Assembly (NCBI GenBank): GCA_006227085.1
Contig: SBFY01000032.1
Coordinates: forward strand, 1 to 14,277
Direction of reading: 5' to 3'
Length of the DNA: 14,277 nt
Source of the DNA: Gammaproteobacteria bacterium
GTDB lineage: Bacteria; Pseudomonadota; Gammaproteobacteria; Pseudomonadales; M0112
This document shows, in pieces, positions 12,880 through 14,277 of this stretch. The stretch's first letter is position 1. The number at the start of each line of letters is the position of its first letter. The position numbers and the translations under genes are program-made. Below the pieces are notes generated by a model, which saw only the letters and a list, made by a program, of their open reading frames with translations, ran no database searches and was not told where the DNA came from.

Positions 12880-14277
12880 GAGTCACCCGTCAAGTGGTGT
12901 TCACGAGTGGCTGCAAATTCGATGTCCGGCCACTTTTCCTGTGTCAGCGTGAGATTAACACGGGTCGGCGCCAGATAGGCAAGGCAGCCACCACCATCCA
13001 GTGCCAGGTTCTCCGTCGACTTCTTGCGAAACTCGTCCAGCTTGCGGGGATCCTTGGCCTTGAGCCAACGCACGGTATGGGTATTGACCGGCTCGTACAC
13101 CGCTTCGACCTTGTATTCGTCCTGCAGGCGGAAAGCCACCACATCAAACTGCAGCACACCGACCGCACCCACGATAATGTCGTTGTTATGCAGCGGGAAA
13201 AACACCTGGGTGGAACCTTCTTCGGACAATTCCTGCAGGCCTTTGCGCAGCTGTTTCATTTTCAGCGGGTCACGCAGGCGGATGCGGCGGAAAAGCTCCG
13301 GCGCAAAGTTGGGAATCCCGCTGAATTGCAGGTTTTCACCTTCAGTAAAGGTGTCGCCAATCTGGATCGTGCCATGATTGTGCAAGCCGATGATATCGCC
13401 AGCCACCGCTTCCTCGACATTCTCTCGGTCACCGGCCAGGAATGTCACCGCATCGGCAATGCGGACAGTCTTACCCAAACGCACGTGCTGCATCTTCATG
13501 CCGCGCTCATAACGACCTGAACAAATGCGCAGGAACGCAATGCGATCACGATGGCGCGGATCCATATTGGCCTGGATCTTGAACACAAAGCCGGAAAACG
13601 CATTTTCAGATGCTTCAACTTGCCGGGTATAGGTGGCACGCGGCAACGGTGCTGGCGCCCATTCAACAAAATCATCCAGCAGTTCGCGGACACCGAAGTT
13701 GCCCATCGCGGTACCGAAAAACACCGGTGCCTGGCGCCCTTCCAGATAGGCTTGCCGGTCAAACACATGACTTGCGCCGCGCACCAGCTCAATGGCATCA
13801 AGCAGGGGTTCGTACTCATCACCCAAGGCTTCCCGTGCCTCATCCGACGCAAGCCCCTGGATGCGCTTGTCATCCGGAATACGACTGCCCTGACCCGGGG
13901 TGTAGAGATGCACGGTATCGGTATACAGGTTATAGACGCCCTTGAAAAACGAGCCCATGCCTATCGGCCAGTTAATGGGGGATGCTTCAATTTTCAATAC
14001 AGATTCAATCTCATCCAGCAACTCGATCGGGTCGCGGATATCGCGGTCAAGCTTGTTCACAAAACCGAGGATCGGGGTATCACGCAGGCGGCAAACCTCC
14101 ATCAGCTTCACCGTGCGATCTTCCACGCCTTTGGCACCGTCAATCACCATCAAGGCAGAATCCACCGCCGTCAGTGTGCGATAGGTGTCTTCCGAGAAAT
14201 CCTCGTGACCGGGCGTGTCCAGCAAGTTGACGGTACGACCCTTGTAGGGAAACTGCATGACCGATGAGGTCACCGAG
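12876..14277 (-). CDS. prfC: Peptide chain release factor 3 (RF3), 5' end outside the window
   Basis: The C-terminal 466 or so residues of RF3, the translational GTPase that removes RF1 and RF2 from the ribosome after peptide release. The frame is open to the right edge. The first codons read Ser-Val-Thr-Ser-Ser-Val-Met-Gln-Phe, matching the GISxTTSVMQF switch region of the E. coli protein, so the GTG at 14273 is an internal Val and not a start. About 65 residues including the P-loop are missing. Visible: G3 DTPGHE, then NKLDR (G4), GNFGV, FVFKIQANMDP, GLHNHGTIQIGDTF, NFAPELFRRIRL and LDGGGCLAY near the end. The match is close throughout. It overlaps the downstream small membrane-protein gene by ATGA. 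Confidence 0.97.
   Translation of the reverse strand, partial: SVTSSVMQFPYKGRTVNLLDTPGHEDFSEDTYRTLTAVDSALMVIDGAKGVEDRTVKLMEVCRLRDTPILGFVNKLDRDIRDPIELLDEIESVLKIEASPINWPIGMGSFFKGVYNLYTDTVHLYTPGQGSRIPDDKRIQGLASDEAREALGDEYEPLLDAIELVRGASHVFDRQAYLEGRQAPVFFGTAMGNFGVRELLDDFVEWAPAPLPRATYTRQVEASENAFSGFVFKIQANMDPRHRDRIAFLRICSGRYERGMKMQHVRLGKTVRIADAVTFLAGDRENVEEAVAGDIIGLHNHGTIQIGDTFTEGENLQFSGIPNFAPELFRRIRLRDPLKMKQLRKGLQELSEEGSTQVFFPLHNNDIIVGAVGVLQFDVVAFRLQDEYKVEAVYEPVNTHTVRWLKAKDPRKLDEFRKKSTENLALDGGGCLAYLAPTRVNLTLTQEKWPDIEFAATREHHLTGDS

Noticed and set aside
14271..14273. GTG as a start codon for the prfC frame
   Set aside because: It encodes the Val of the conserved GISVTxSVMQF region of RF3; the frame stays open to the window edge, so the true start lies outside.

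Overview
The window looks like a chromosomal segment of a free-living, probably marine or aquatic, gammaproteobacterium. The peptide chain release factor 3 (prfC) fragment is clearly gammaproteobacterial. A DUF3604 protein, a DUF1631 protein next to a PilZ protein, and a DUF1214/sulfotransferase pair are typical of the Cellvibrionales (Halieaceae/Spongiibacteraceae-like lineages). That placement is inference from gene content, not from a search. Coding density is high, base composition is moderately GC-rich, and no rRNA, tRNA, CRISPR array or classical insertion sequence was seen.

Layout. (1) 3-1937, plus strand: an exported DUF3604 protein. It converges on (2) 1984-3910, minus strand: a two-gene unit of a short-chain dehydrogenase and a LuxR-type regulator, separated by one base. 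(3) 3911-4746: a repeat-rich island. It holds a perfect 18-bp palindrome, copies of a hairpin repeat (ATTCCCGC-loop-GCGGGAAT-GACGG type), a small GIY-YIG nuclease gene bracketed by two inverted copies of that repeat, and a 118-bp imperfect inverted repeat reaching the sat stop codon. (4) 4747-9053, minus strand, transcribed in the order DUF1214 protein, sulfotransferase, cysC (APS kinase), sat (ATP sulfurylase): a self-contained sulfonation module. Sat and CysC make PAPS and the sulfotransferase can spend it. The DUF1214 and sulfotransferase genes overlap by ATGA. (5) 9054-9256: a divergent intergenic region with two inverted repeats and a minus-strand terminator. (6) 9257-11576, plus strand: a DUF1631 protein with a duplicated C-terminal module around a long charged coiled coil, then a PilZ-domain protein, suggesting a cyclic-di-GMP link. 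(7) 11618-14277, minus strand: prfC (5' end beyond the window), a 61-residue membrane protein and an acyltransferase-3 family membrane protein, with ATGA overlaps at both junctions.

The parts that most deserve attention are the PAPS-making and PAPS-using cluster with the uncharacterised DUF1214 protein, and the GIY-YIG gene inside paired hairpin repeats whose stems differ by compensatory changes, which looks like a small mobile or REP-like unit.
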